50,016 bases of DNA from Phycisphaerales bacterium (GTDB taxonomy: Bacteria > Planctomycetota > Phycisphaerae > Phycisphaerales > SM1A02), in NCBI GenBank assembly GCA_029246705.1, contig JAQWMQ010000037.1, forward strand, positions 1 through 50,016, written 5' to 3'. A program made the position numbers and the translations under genes. Positions 33,262 through 42,179 of this stretch are shown here, one piece after another. Each line of letters begins with the position of its first letter. Positions within the stretch are counted from its first letter, which is position 1. The notes beneath the pieces are model-generated. The model ran no database searches, was not told where the DNA came from, and saw only the letters and a program-made list of their open reading frames with translations.

Positions 33262-35133
33262 ATGATGATCAAGCAGCCCGCATCCGACGACGCTCGTGCC
33301 TTCGAATGGCCCTTGAAGGGGGCGGCGAATCCCTCGACCGAGCAGCAGGGCACCACGCCCGGCTCCTTTGCGAATCGAGCGGAGATCGGTGGACCACTGA
33401 GCTTCTCCTCGCCGGACACTCCGGGCATGCCACCGCCCAGTGACTTCACCGCCTGGGACTTCCTGCCGGAAGGTTGGTCGATCGAGGCCGTCGATACCGT
33501 CGCTGACGGTTGTGCCGGACACGGTCGAAGCGAAGGTGCGTTCATCCGCTGCGTCGCACCCGAAGGCTTCCAGCCGATCACCCAGCTCGAGCAGGCACGA
33601 CTCGGCATCATCAGCCCCGAGGCCCGGCGAGTGGCCGAGCGGGAAGGTCATCTCACGCCCGAACAGGTTCGTGACGAAGTCGCTTCCGGTCGGCTGGTCA
33701 TTCCCGCCAACCGGGTCCACCTCGAACACAAGCTCGACCCGATGGCGATCGGCCGGGCCACCAAGACCAAGATCAACGCGAACATGGGGGCCTCGCCGGT
33801 CTCCAGTTCCACCGACGAGGAAGTCGAGAAGCTCAAGTGGGCGGAGCGCTGGGGTGCCGACACCGTCATGGATCTCTCGACCGGTGGCGATCTCGATGCC
33901 ACTCGTCAGGCGATCATCACCAACAGCACCGTGCCGATCGGCACCGTGCCGATCTATTCGATGATCATCGGTCGCCAGATCGAGGATCTCGACGACACCA
34001 TCATCCTCGACACCCTCGAACACCAGGCTGCCCAGGGCGTCGATTACTTCACGATCCACGCGGGCACCCTCCGCGAACACCTGCCACTGGTGAAGGACCG
34101 TCTCATCGGCATCGTCTCCCGGGGCGGCTCGCTGCTGGCGAAATGGATGATCCACCACAGCAAGCAGAACCCCATGAACACCTGCTGGGAAGCGATCTGT
34201 GCGGTCATGCGCCGCTACGACGTGACCTTCTCGATCGGTGACGGTCTCCGCCCGGGTGGTCTGGCCGATGCCAGTGACGAAGCCCAGCTGGCGGAACTGC
34301 AGGCGCTCGGCCAGCTCACCGAACGTGCCTGGCGCTGCGGGGTGCAGGTCATGGTCGAAGGTCCCGGGCACGTTCCCTTCGACCAGATCGAGTTCAACAT
34401 GAAGGTCCAGCGTCGACTCTGTCACGGCGCGCCGTTCTACGTGCTCGGACCGCTGGTCACCGACATCTTCCCCGGCTACGACCACATCACTTCCTGCATC
34501 GGCGCGACTGCCGCCGCCTACCACGGTGCATCCATGCTCTGCTACGTCACGCCGAAGGAACACCTCGGCCTGCCCAAGCGTGATGACGTGAAGCAGGGGT
34601 GCATCGCCTACAAGATCGCCGCGCATGCCGGCGACGTGGCACTCGGCATTCCCGGGACTCGCGATCAGGACGACGAGCTGACCAAGGCACGTGCCGCGCT
34701 GAACTGGCAGAAGCACTTCGACCTCTCCTTCGATCCCGATACCGCGCGCGCCTATCACGACGAGGACCTCGACGTCGACACCGACTTCTGCGCCATGTGC
34801 GGTCACGACTGGTGCAGCGTCCGCATCTCCAAGGAGATCCAGGAGTTCGCCAGCGGCAAGGACCCCGAATACTTCCGCGACAAGCCGGTCCGCTCGGACG
34901 CCCTGACCCCCGAACAGCAGGAGATCCTCGAGAAGCGCGGTGTGCTCAGCCCGGATGAGATCCACAAGCTCGCTTCGAAGACCAAGAAGACGGTCGGTGT
35001 CGAGGAAGGCAAGGCTTCCTGCCATTCGGACTACGTCGATCCCGATCAGGCCAAGGAGATCCAGGGTGAGCAGTTCGTCAAACTCAACACCGCGCCCGCC
35101 CACAACCTGCCGAGTCATGACTCGCTGATCTGA
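33262..35133 (+). CDS. thiC: Phosphomethylpyrimidine synthase ThiC
   Basis: 623-residue radical-SAM enzyme converting 5-aminoimidazole ribotide to HMP-phosphate in thiamine synthesis. The C-terminal cluster motif C-x2-C-x4-C is C510-AMC-GHDWC518. Core blocks are [98 protein letters not shown] and [12 protein letters not shown]. An N-terminal ~90-residue domain precedes the barrel, as in long ThiC forms. ATG 33262 lies four bases after AGGAGG; ATG 33265 is in frame and at more usual spacing (seven). Controlled by the TPP riboswitch. Confidence 0.97.
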   Translation: MMIKQPASDDARAFEWPLKGAANPSTEQQGTTPGSFANRAEIGGPLSFSSPDTPGMPPPSDFTAWDFLPEGWSIEAVDTVADGCAGHGRSEGAFIRCVAPEGFQPITQLEQARLGIISPEARRVAEREGHLTPEQVRDEVASGRLVIPANRVHLEHKLDPMAIGRATKTKINANMGASPVSSSTDEEVEKLKWAERWGADTVMDLSTGGDLDATRQAIITNSTVPIGTVPIYSMIIGRQIEDLDDTIILDTLEHQAAQGVDYFTIHAGTLREHLPLVKDRLIGIVSRGGSLLAKWMIHHSKQNPMNTCWEAICAVMRRYDVTFSIGDGLRPGGLADASDEAQLAELQALGQLTERAWRCGVQVMVEGPGHVPFDQIEFNMKVQRRLCHGAPFYVLGPLVTDIFPGYDHITSCIGATAAAYHGASMLCYVTPKEHLGLPKRDDVKQGCIAYKIAAHAGDVALGIPGTRDQDDELTKARAALNWQKHFDLSFDPDTARAYHDEDLDVDTDFCAMCGHDWCSVRISKEIQEFASGKDPEYFRDKPVRSDALTPEQQEILEKRGVLSPDEIHKLASKTKKTVGVEEGKASCHSDYVDPDQAKEIQGEQFVKLNTAPAHNLPSHDSLI

Positions 35134-35225
35134 CTCGTTCGAATCCTTTTTCGACTTTGTCTCCAAGCGATGGGAAACCCTTCGTATTGACCTTGGGCTG
35201 GTTTTAAGAGAAAGCAGGTACCCAG

Positions 35226-36455
35226 ATGAACAATCAACACGGTTTCGCCATCTCTGAAGTCATTGTGCTCGGTGCGACCCTTCCGGTCGCCCTGAGTGTC
35301 GGCGTGCTTGTGACATCCGGCGTCAACGAGGGGGCGGGGATCACCAAGTCCCAGGCGAACCTCCAGTCGATCAGCGTTGCACACGTGTTGTACGCCGCCG
35401 AGAATGATGGAAGCGTGTACTCCCTGGCCCCCGATGACTACGGCGCCTACAACGGCTGCAACGACTACATCAACAACGTGGGCTGCCTGGATTCCCCGCT
35501 GCTCGGCTACGGCGGCACCTGTCCGGACTCCTGCACGAACCTCTGGGGGTACTGGATCGGCAGTGGATCGAATGCTGATTGCACCTTCGGATCCTGCGGT
35601 AACACCTTGATGATCGAACCGATCGACTTCAATTCCCGCGTCGGTGCGTTCAGGCTCTCGAACACCGTGCAGTTCAACCAGTACGCCAACGGTCGGTTCT
35701 ACGACTCGCAGTTCTATGCGCCTCTCGACACCCTCACCATGGAACGCGCCGCTCCCCTTATCGACGAGTGCTGCGCCTTCACCTACGACGGGACGATCGC
35801 CTGGTCCAGTTACGCCTTCTCGCCTTCCGCGATGTTCGATCCCGGGGTGCTGCGTTCGGTCGAGGAGGGGGGCTTCCAGATGCCCGGCTCCTACGACGAC
35901 TCACACCGGGCCCCTCAGGTGACCGACGCCAGGTATCCGGAACTGAAGACCCTCGCCTTCGAACAGAACTGGAACCACGGGCAGCCCGGCCCCTTCAACC
36001 CGAACTTTGCCGGTGAGAACACGCCGTACTACTTCAACCACGGGCGGGACGCGACTCCGCTCACCTGCTTCTTCGACGGATCGGTCCGCATGCTCCGAAC
36101 CGGCAACGTCGAGGCGGACGACGCGCGGGTGCTCGAGGAGACCGGGACCGACGGGCTCTGGCACCGGGGCACCCCCCTGGGTACCAACGGGTACTTCTCC
36201 GCACAGTCCCATGACGGGGTTCGGGTCAGCCACAACATCCTGACCACCGGCGGTATCCACGGCCGTGACACCCTCACCACATCGATGCGCAGTGCGGATG
36301 CCAACGGTGACGGGCGCGTTGACGGTGAAGATCTTCTCGGCGTTCTGGGTGCCTGGGGCATCGACACCGGATGGAACTCACCTCATGACGTCAACGCCGA
36401 CGGTCTCGTCGACGGCTACGATCTCAACGCCGTCCTGGGAACCTGGAGCGACTGA
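35226..36455 (+). CDS. Pilin-like protein with C-terminal dockerin-like module
   Basis: 409 residues. The N-terminus MNNQHGFAISEVIVLGATLPVALSVGVLV keeps the prepilin pattern G|F-x3-E with Glu at +5, but the rest of the leader signature is degenerate. The secreted body matches the pilin-like paralogues at 12-15 kb in several places: LWGYWIGSGSNADCTFGSCG, QYANGRFYDSQFYAPLDT, and FNHGRDATPLTCFFDGSVRML (H-X-DG region). Unlike them it ends in two calcium loops, DANGDGRVDGEDLLGVLGAWG and DVNADGLVDGYDLNAVLGTWS. GC-rich codon use is normal. AAAGCAGG precedes ATG 35226. Function unknown; a surface-exposed protein is likely. Confidence 0.83.
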   Translation: MNNQHGFAISEVIVLGATLPVALSVGVLVTSGVNEGAGITKSQANLQSISVAHVLYAAENDGSVYSLAPDDYGAYNGCNDYINNVGCLDSPLLGYGGTCPDSCTNLWGYWIGSGSNADCTFGSCGNTLMIEPIDFNSRVGAFRLSNTVQFNQYANGRFYDSQFYAPLDTLTMERAAPLIDECCAFTYDGTIAWSSYAFSPSAMFDPGVLRSVEEGGFQMPGSYDDSHRAPQVTDARYPELKTLAFEQNWNHGQPGPFNPNFAGENTPYYFNHGRDATPLTCFFDGSVRMLRTGNVEADDARVLEETGTDGLWHRGTPLGTNGYFSAQSHDGVRVSHNILTTGGIHGRDTLTTSMRSADANGDGRVDGEDLLGVLGAWGIDTGWNSPHDVNADGLVDGYDLNAVLGTWSD

Positions 36456-36479
36456 CTTCTCCGCTCCTTGTCGGATGTG

Positions 36480-36905
36480 ATGGGTGCTCACAGTCGTGAT
36501 TCCTCGATTACAATCACGGACGTGAGCACCTCTCCCAGAAACGAGAACGATCAGGGCCAGGACCAGGAGCCGAAGCTCATCTCCCTGCCGGAGATGCGCT
36601 ACCAGACCGGATACGTCTGGTTCATCTTCGTCTCGAGCCTCGACATCATGCTGACCTGGCTGATCCTCAGCAAGGGCGGCTCGGAGGTGAACCCGGTGGC
36701 GAAGGTCGTCATCGACAGCTGGGGCCTGCTGGGCGCGATCGGCTTCAAGTTCGCACTGGCACTCTTCGTGATCGTCACCTGCGAGATCATCGGTCGCAAA
36801 CGAGATCGCCTCGGCCGAAACCTGATCATCTTCGCAATCGGCATTTCCGCCGTTCCGGTGGTGTGGTCGTTGTTCCTGCTGGCCAGGAACTGGCTCGGGA
36901 GCTGA
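36480..36905 (+). CDS. Small membrane protein, DUF5658-like
   Basis: 141 residues. A polar N-terminal ~45 residues leads to three likely membrane helices: YVWFIFVSSLDIMLTWLIL, LLGAIGFKFALALFVIVTC and LIIFAIGISAVPVVWSLFLL, separated by a GGSEVNPVAKVVIDSWG loop and basic GRKRDRLGRN. The first helix with SLDIMLTW and the EVNPVA loop match the DUF5658 layout. Start uncertain: ATG 36480, TTG 36468 and GTG 36522 are in frame and none has a strong ribosome-binding site. It converges on the M24 peptidase gene with twelve bases between. Confidence 0.6.
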   Translation: MGAHSRDSSITITDVSTSPRNENDQGQDQEPKLISLPEMRYQTGYVWFIFVSSLDIMLTWLILSKGGSEVNPVAKVVIDSWGLLGAIGFKFALALFVIVTCEIIGRKRDRLGRNLIIFAIGISAVPVVWSLFLLARNWLGS

Positions 36906-36917
36906 CCCCCGCTCGGG

Positions 36918-38144
36918 TCAACGACCGGACATCGCCTTCTCGATCGCAGCAACCGTCTTGGGGATCGACTTGCTGAGGTTGATGCATCCGGTCCTGGTGA
37001 CCACGATGTCGTCCTCGATGCGTACCCCGAGGTTCTCCTCGGGAATGTAGATCCCCGGTTCGATGGTGATGACCGCGCCTTCCTTGAGCGGGCCCTCGGG
37101 CGTGATGTCGTGTACCTCGACCCCCAGGTGATGGCCGATGCCGTGGATGAAGTAGTCGCCGTAACCGGCCTTCTTGATGATGTCGCGAGAAGCCTTGTCG
37201 ATCTGCTGGAAGGTGCAACCGGCCTTGACCTTCTTGATCGACGCCTCGAGTGCCTTCAGAACGATCGAGTAGATCTCCTTCTGGCGCTTGCTGAACCTGC
37301 CGTTGACGGGGTAGGTCCTGGTGACGTCCGCGGCGTATCCGCGATAGTCCGCACCGGAATCGATGACGATCAGGTCACCATCCTTCATCACCTGGTCGTT
37401 GGCCCCGTAGTGCAGGACGGTGCCGTTGAACCCGGCACCTGCGATGGTGTTGTATGCAGGTCCACGCGAACCATTGGCGCGGTAGGCATGTTCCAGGGCT
37501 TCCTGGATTTGGAACTCGTTCATGCCCGGCTTCATGGTCTTGAGGACCTCGTCATAGCCCAACGCACTGATCCGGACCGCTTCCTTCATGCAGTCGCGCT
37601 CGGCCAGGGACTTGACCGAACGCATCTTCGCAAGGAGTTCGGTTTGGTCGACGATGCTGGTTCCCGGAATTCTCTGGCAGACCTTCTGGAAGACACCCAG
37701 ATCGGGGGAGACCGCGGAGGCATGAGTCGAGAAGGCATGCATGCAGGCAAGCTTGCGTGTTCTCTGCGCGGCGGCCTTCATGACCAGGGGCATTCGACCG
37801 GTCCTGAAGATCGACTGAATGCCGTACTTCTTGACCAGTCTTGAATCGATGAAGTCCCGGGCACCATCCCACTTCTCGATTTCGGGGTCGAGTGGTTTCA
37901 GGAAGAGCGTGACCCGTTTGGAGGGTACCTCGTTCTTCGGGTCGAACAGGATCGACGCCCCGGGCTCGTCGGTGATCCCGGTGAGGTACTCGAAGTTCGC
38001 ATCCGGTCGCCAGGAACCCCGGAGGTCGCCGCCACCGTCACCGGCGAAGACGATGCCCACGGCATCCTTCAGGGACTTGAGCACCTGTTCGCGGCGCTTC
38101 TGGTATTCGCTGGTCTCGATCGCGGGTCTTTTCCTGGCCATCAT
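36918..38144 (-). CDS. pepP: Xaa-Pro aminopeptidase, M24B family
   Basis: 408 residues. The N-terminal domain (to ~175) precedes a pita-bread catalytic domain with the five metal ligands of the family: D262 and D273 in IDSGADYRGYAADVTRTYPV, H338 in HGIGHHLGVEVHD, E362 in IEPGIYI and E377 in RIEDDIVV. It removes N-terminal residues before proline, in the cytoplasm since no signal is present. The N-terminus contains the LTGITDEPGASILF segment of aminopeptidase P. Two Met codons open the frame (38144 and 38141). Confidence 0.93.
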   Translation of the reverse strand: MMARKRPAIETSEYQKRREQVLKSLKDAVGIVFAGDGGGDLRGSWRPDANFEYLTGITDEPGASILFDPKNEVPSKRVTLFLKPLDPEIEKWDGARDFIDSRLVKKYGIQSIFRTGRMPLVMKAAAQRTRKLACMHAFSTHASAVSPDLGVFQKVCQRIPGTSIVDQTELLAKMRSVKSLAERDCMKEAVRISALGYDEVLKTMKPGMNEFQIQEALEHAYRANGSRGPAYNTIAGAGFNGTVLHYGANDQVMKDGDLIVIDSGADYRGYAADVTRTYPVNGRFSKRQKEIYSIVLKALEASIKKVKAGCTFQQIDKASRDIIKKAGYGDYFIHGIGHHLGVEVHDITPEGPLKEGAVITIEPGIYIPEENLGVRIEDDIVVTRTGCINLSKSIPKTVAAIEKAMSGR

Positions 38145-38201
38145 GAATCTCCTTCAGGGACGAGGATTCTACAACGGCGCGACCCGGGTGACGGTCGATT
38201 C

Positions 38202-38236
38202 AAAAACGACGGCGCCGGTCCGAGGGACCGGCGCCG
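38202..38236 (-). terminator. Terminator of the GH9 gene
   Basis: On the minus strand, a 12-bp perfect stem CGGCGCCGGTCC/GGACCGGCGCCG with a three-base loop is followed by TCGTTTTTG. It begins 27 bases past the stop at 38263 and may also stop transcription in the other direction. Confidence 0.85.
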
Positions 38237-38262
38237 CTGAACAGGCTGCGAGGAGCACGAGC

Positions 38263-41049
38263 CTATTCAAGCTGGACCGCTGAACCGTTCAGGAAGATGT
38301 TCGTCGGCAGGTCGAACGACCCGGAGGAATAAGCGCCTTCGAATCCGATGCTGAAGGATTCTCCGGGTTCCACCGTTTCCGACCACCATGGAGCGACGAC
38401 CACGAAGTGTCCATCGTTCTGTGACTGGAGCTCGCCCTGCCAGAGACCCACGATCCCGAAGGTCGCATCGAATTCAATGGTCCATTCGGCGGGAATCGGT
38501 TCGTCACTTCCGTTCGTGAAGGTCATGTAGGCGATGAACCCGTCGCCCCAGTCGTCCTCCACGTCGAAGCTGGCGACCAATCCGTCGAACTCGCAGGCAT
38601 CGGGGACGCCGTTTTCGTCGCTGTCCTCGCTTCCGGAGGCGATGTCGCAGGCATCGGGTATTCCGTTGTCGTTGCAGTCCGGAACGATGCCCGAGGCGAT
38701 CGCGCAGGAATCGGCGACGCCATCGTCATCGCAATCCGACATCGACTCGCAGGAATCCGGAACCCCGTTGCCATCGCAGTCGTCCGCACCCTGTGCGATC
38801 TCGTAGGCGTCCGGGGTGCCGTCCCGGTTGCAGTCGGGATCGCATTCGTCGGGTCGTCCATTGCCGTCGAGGTCGTTCGCTCCACCGGCGATCTCATCGA
38901 CATCATCGATGCCGTTGTCGTTGCAGTCGGCGGTGCCTTGCTCGCCGAAGACGAGGATGCCGGCATCGTAGACGGGAATCATCGCGGTCTTCTCGGGAGC
39001 TGACTGCCCCAACGGAAGACCGGCGATGGACGGGTCGTTGTCGGAGCTCCATGCCGAAGCCGGTCCGTCGAGACCGATGGTGATCCGCGAGTCGCGACGA
39101 AAGCCGGTCGCGGTGCCCGGACCGATCAGCTCGCCGTCGTAGGCGACCTCGACGAACCAGAGGTTCGTGGAGGCGTTCGCCGACTGGAGTGAACCGACGG
39201 TACCGCCATCGAGGAGACCACTCTCCACGAAGACGTCCTCGATGCCGTACCCGGCCTCGAAGACCTCCGAGAGATCCAGGTAGATGCGGTACGCAAGTGC
39301 TTCACTCATGCGTGCGGGCCAGGCGCTTCGATTGTTGAGCACGCAGGCGATCGTCGTGGATGCACCCGTTTCCTCGACGATCGATGCTTCCACGAACATC
39401 TCGTTCCCGTAGGCGTCCTCCGCGGGAGGAAAGATCGCATCGGGCAGGGGGCTGCCGCCGTACTCTCGTGCCAGCCACCCAAGGCTGGCGACGAAACCGG
39501 CGTTGTAGTCGCAGGACACCTCGTTGGCGACATAGTCGCTGCGGTCGTCCACGTAGTCGAAGTCGTTCGCCGAGGCCGGTCCGCCCACCAGTGCACCCCA
39601 GAGGGTGTGGCGATTCGGACCGGGGTCGGTGATCTGGTCGTTCCATGAGCCATGGGCGTGGACATGGTGCGGGCGAACGGGGGGGTTCTCCCCGAATCCA
39701 CAGACATAGCTCGATTCTCGCGGGTTGTCGCCGAGGATGTAGTTGATCTGGCTCTCTCCGAAGGCTCGGTACCGCCCATCGGGATCCCCGACCATTTCCG
39801 CGTAGACGAATGCAAGGAACGAGGTGTTCGCGGCGTACCTGAGCGAACCCCAGGTGTCGAGCCAGGCGAGACCGCCACTGGTGTAGGTGACGCCGCCCCC
39901 GGGTTGCCAGTGGTCGAGATGATCCTCGGCCGCGTTTCTGAACTGCGCTTCCCCGGTGAGACCGGCGAGCAGGCATGCGGCGCCGTTGATCTTCCCACCC
40001 CAGGACTGCGACCAGTTCGGGTTCGGGCCGGCTGCTTCGAAGTGCGTGCGTGCCTTCTCCAGGTACGCGGATTCACCGGTCGCCCTGTAGAGCCACGCCG
40101 CCGACCAGGCGAGTTCGTCCTCGTACCCCGAGTACGAGTTGTAGTACGAGGTGACGTTGGGGATCGCGTCGTTGTAGGTGCCTCGGTACGTGCTTGCGAA
40201 CAAGTACAGCTCTCGCGCGTGCTGGAGCAGTGTCGCCGCATACTCGGCGTCCTCGTCGCTGAACAGGATGGAGGCTGCGGCAAGGAATGCAGCCGCTTCA
40301 CCAACGGGTTCCGAGCCCGGGTTGTCGGGCGTCAGCCACCAGATCTTCGGGCGGTAACCGACCGCCTGGGTGTGGATCTCGGCCGGGCCCCAGAAGCTGT
40401 GGGATTCCGGTCCCTGTCCGATCTGGCCGACGAATGCGTTCGGTTCGGGGTGTGCCGCCACGCACCAGTCTGCATGCCAGCGAATCGTGTCCCGGAGTTC
40501 ATCCATCTGGTTGGAGTTGCGGAATCCATCCTCGAACTCGATGCCGCTCCACGTCATCAGGGTCATGGCCGATGTGATCGGCAGCACGAACGTGACGGTG
40601 TCCCCGGCATCCATGTATCGGTTCAGGATCCCCGCATCGACGGGGTACTGCCCGTTCTCCTGCTCGAGTTCGAAGTCGAATGCGTCACCACGCCAGTCGA
40701 GCGGGTAGTCCTCCGGAAGATCGCCCGCTCGTTGTGCGTAGTAGAAGGTGACCGCTTTCTGAAGCGCTTCCCCATAGTTGTAGGGCCCTTCGCCTTCGTC
40801 ACCCGGGCAATCACCCCAGCTGCCGAGCAGTGCGGAGAGGTCCGCGCCATCGACCCGACCGTCCTCGTTGACGTCCGCGGTGCAGTCTGCACAGTCACCC
40901 CAGCTGCCGAGCAGTGCGGAAAGGTCCGCGCCATCGACCCTGCCGTCCCGGTTCAGGTCACCGCCGCATCCAGGCGATTGCGCCGTGGCGGTGTGCAGAG
41001 CGACCAATGCGGTCGTGCCGGCGACCACGCGAAGGTATCTGGTGTCCAT
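38263..41049 (-). CDS. Modular GH9 endoglucanase (cellulase)
   Basis: 928 residues. Order: signal peptide (VVAGTTALVALHTATAQ); two dockerin-like loops at ~31-80 (DLNRDGRVDGADLSALLGSWG and DVNEDGRVDGADLSALLGSWG); GH9 catalytic domain ~90-540; a beta domain at ~545-700 that may be CBM3-like (AYRIYLDLSEVFEAGYGIED); a run of DCNDNGIPD/DCDGNGVPDSCE repeats ~705-825; and a CBM2-like cellulose-binding end (YMTFTNGSDEPIPAEWTIEF). The GH9 base/nucleophile motif is YMDAGDTVTF (DAGD 147-150), the histidine block is RPHHVHAHGS and the acid is E510 in ANEVSCDYNAGF, so an active enzyme is expected. ATG 41049 is preferred over an upstream start for its signal peptide. Confidence 0.92.
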   Translation of the reverse strand: MDTRYLRVVAGTTALVALHTATAQSPGCGGDLNRDGRVDGADLSALLGSWGDCADCTADVNEDGRVDGADLSALLGSWGDCPGDEGEGPYNYGEALQKAVTFYYAQRAGDLPEDYPLDWRGDAFDFELEQENGQYPVDAGILNRYMDAGDTVTFVLPITSAMTLMTWSGIEFEDGFRNSNQMDELRDTIRWHADWCVAAHPEPNAFVGQIGQGPESHSFWGPAEIHTQAVGYRPKIWWLTPDNPGSEPVGEAAAFLAAASILFSDEDAEYAATLLQHARELYLFASTYRGTYNDAIPNVTSYYNSYSGYEDELAWSAAWLYRATGESAYLEKARTHFEAAGPNPNWSQSWGGKINGAACLLAGLTGEAQFRNAAEDHLDHWQPGGGVTYTSGGLAWLDTWGSLRYAANTSFLAFVYAEMVGDPDGRYRAFGESQINYILGDNPRESSYVCGFGENPPVRPHHVHAHGSWNDQITDPGPNRHTLWGALVGGPASANDFDYVDDRSDYVANEVSCDYNAGFVASLGWLAREYGGSPLPDAIFPPAEDAYGNEMFVEASIVEETGASTTIACVLNNRSAWPARMSEALAYRIYLDLSEVFEAGYGIEDVFVESGLLDGGTVGSLQSANASTNLWFVEVAYDGELIGPGTATGFRRDSRITIGLDGPASAWSSDNDPSIAGLPLGQSAPEKTAMIPVYDAGILVFGEQGTADCNDNGIDDVDEIAGGANDLDGNGRPDECDPDCNRDGTPDAYEIAQGADDCDGNGVPDSCESMSDCDDDGVADSCAIASGIVPDCNDNGIPDACDIASGSEDSDENGVPDACEFDGLVASFDVEDDWGDGFIAYMTFTNGSDEPIPAEWTIEFDATFGIVGLWQGELQSQNDGHFVVVAPWWSETVEPGESFSIGFEGAYSSGSFDLPTNIFLNGSAVQLE
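40811..40856. repeat. Direct repeat copy 1 in GH9 gene
   Basis: 46 bases identical to 40895-40940 except one base; encodes a dockerin-like loop with period 84 bases. Confidence 0.85.
40895..40940. repeat. Direct repeat copy 2 in GH9 gene
   Basis: Second copy of the 46-base unit. Near-identity at DNA level suggests a recent internal duplication of the calcium-loop module. Confidence 0.85.
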
Positions 41050-41244
41050 TTTCGCTGCTTCTCCATCTTTGCCGCGAACACCTCGTGCCATGAGCACACG
41101 ATCCCCTTGTCCGGCGAACGTCTGCAAACACTATGCATGGATTCCCCCTCCGGTTCTCATGAATCGACCTGATCCGGCAAGAACAGCTTTCCCGAACGGC
41201 AAAGACGGTTATTTTGATGTTTTCGGCCGGGATGCCGGGTTCGG

Positions 41245-42102
41245 TCAACCCGATTTTTCGTTGCCGACACCTTCGAGGATCCGCTGCGCGTAGTCGTTCA
41301 TTCCGTCACGGAGTTGTTCGAACGAATCCAGCACGTAGAGAATCGGTTGGTAGTGATCGATCTCGAACGGCGTTTCACAGACGGCATCCAGGTCGAAGGG
41401 CCTTCGCTCGACATCCGCACTGTCCAGTGCGTGGCGACTTTCTCCCGGCGAGGAGATCAAGCCCGATCCATACAGCTTGAGTTCCCCCTGCTCCCGGATC
41501 AGGCCGAATTCGACCGTGAACCAGAACAGCCTGGAGAGTCTTTCGGTGTGGTACGGGTCATCGGTGAGCAGGGACGCCTTGCCGTAGGTCTGGAGGAAGT
41601 CCGCGAAGACCGGATCCGCATGAAGCGGGACATGGCCGAAGATGTCGTGGAAGATGTCCGGTTCCGGGAGGTACTTGATCGATTCCATCGGTCGGATCAC
41701 GATCGTCGTCGGGAAATCGCGTTGCGAGAGGCAGGCGAAGAAGGCCTTCGCCGGCAGATACCCCGGGACCGGCCTCGACTGCCATCCGGTGAGCTCGCCG
41801 AGGTAGGTGTTGATGCTCTTTTCGCCCTCGAGGTGTGGGATCTGGTCGCGGACGAGCTTGATCGCGCGTGCTCCATCGAGGTACACGTCCGAGGCATGTT
41901 CCGACAGGTAGCCCATCTGCTGGTCGTAGAGGGCTGTCCAGGTCGCCTGGTTCTCCTCGGTGTATCCGTCGTACTTCTGGCTGATGTACATCCGCGAGGG
42001 GTCATCGAAACCACTCTCGCCGAAGTTGTCGGCATAGGACTGTGCTTCGCGCGCCTCGCCGTCGTCCAGCATGGCATCATTCAGACTCTGGTTCATCATC
42101 AT
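41245..42102 (-). CDS. phhA: Phenylalanine-4-hydroxylase (aromatic amino acid hydroxylase)
   Basis: 285 residues. The iron ligands are H152 and H157 in EPDIFHDIFGHVPLH and E198 in FWFTVEFGLI, the classic 2-His-1-carboxylate set. Also present are RPMESIKYLPEPD and the pterin/substrate region YGSGLISSPGESRHAL. It hydroxylates phenylalanine to tyrosine with tetrahydropterin and oxygen; tryptophan as substrate cannot be excluded. It lacks the regulatory ACT domain of animal enzymes, like other bacterial PhhA. Three consecutive Met codons (42102, 42099, 42096) could each be the start. The 2-hydroxyacid dehydrogenase gene upstream ends 77 bases before it. Confidence 0.95.
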   Translation of the reverse strand: MMMNQSLNDAMLDDGEAREAQSYADNFGESGFDDPSRMYISQKYDGYTEENQATWTALYDQQMGYLSEHASDVYLDGARAIKLVRDQIPHLEGEKSINTYLGELTGWQSRPVPGYLPAKAFFACLSQRDFPTTIVIRPMESIKYLPEPDIFHDIFGHVPLHADPVFADFLQTYGKASLLTDDPYHTERLSRLFWFTVEFGLIREQGELKLYGSGLISSPGESRHALDSADVERRPFDLDAVCETPFEIDHYQPILYVLDSFEQLRDGMNDYAQRILEGVGNEKSG

Positions 42103-42179
42103 GTGTCGGCACCTTCCCGAAGTAGCGTTGCCTGCATTCTAGCGTGTCGGGTGCCTGCGTCGCCGCCTTCAACCGGCAA

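Noticed and set aside
32743-35166. Very long open frame (807 codons) antisense to thiC
   Set aside because: It mirrors a highly conserved gene with correct motifs on the other strand; the antisense product has no recognisable domain and the open frame is explained by GC-rich codon bias.
39652-41172. 506-codon plus-strand frame across the GH9 gene
   Set aside because: Opposite strand of a well-supported cellulase with domain order; codon pattern is that of a shadow.
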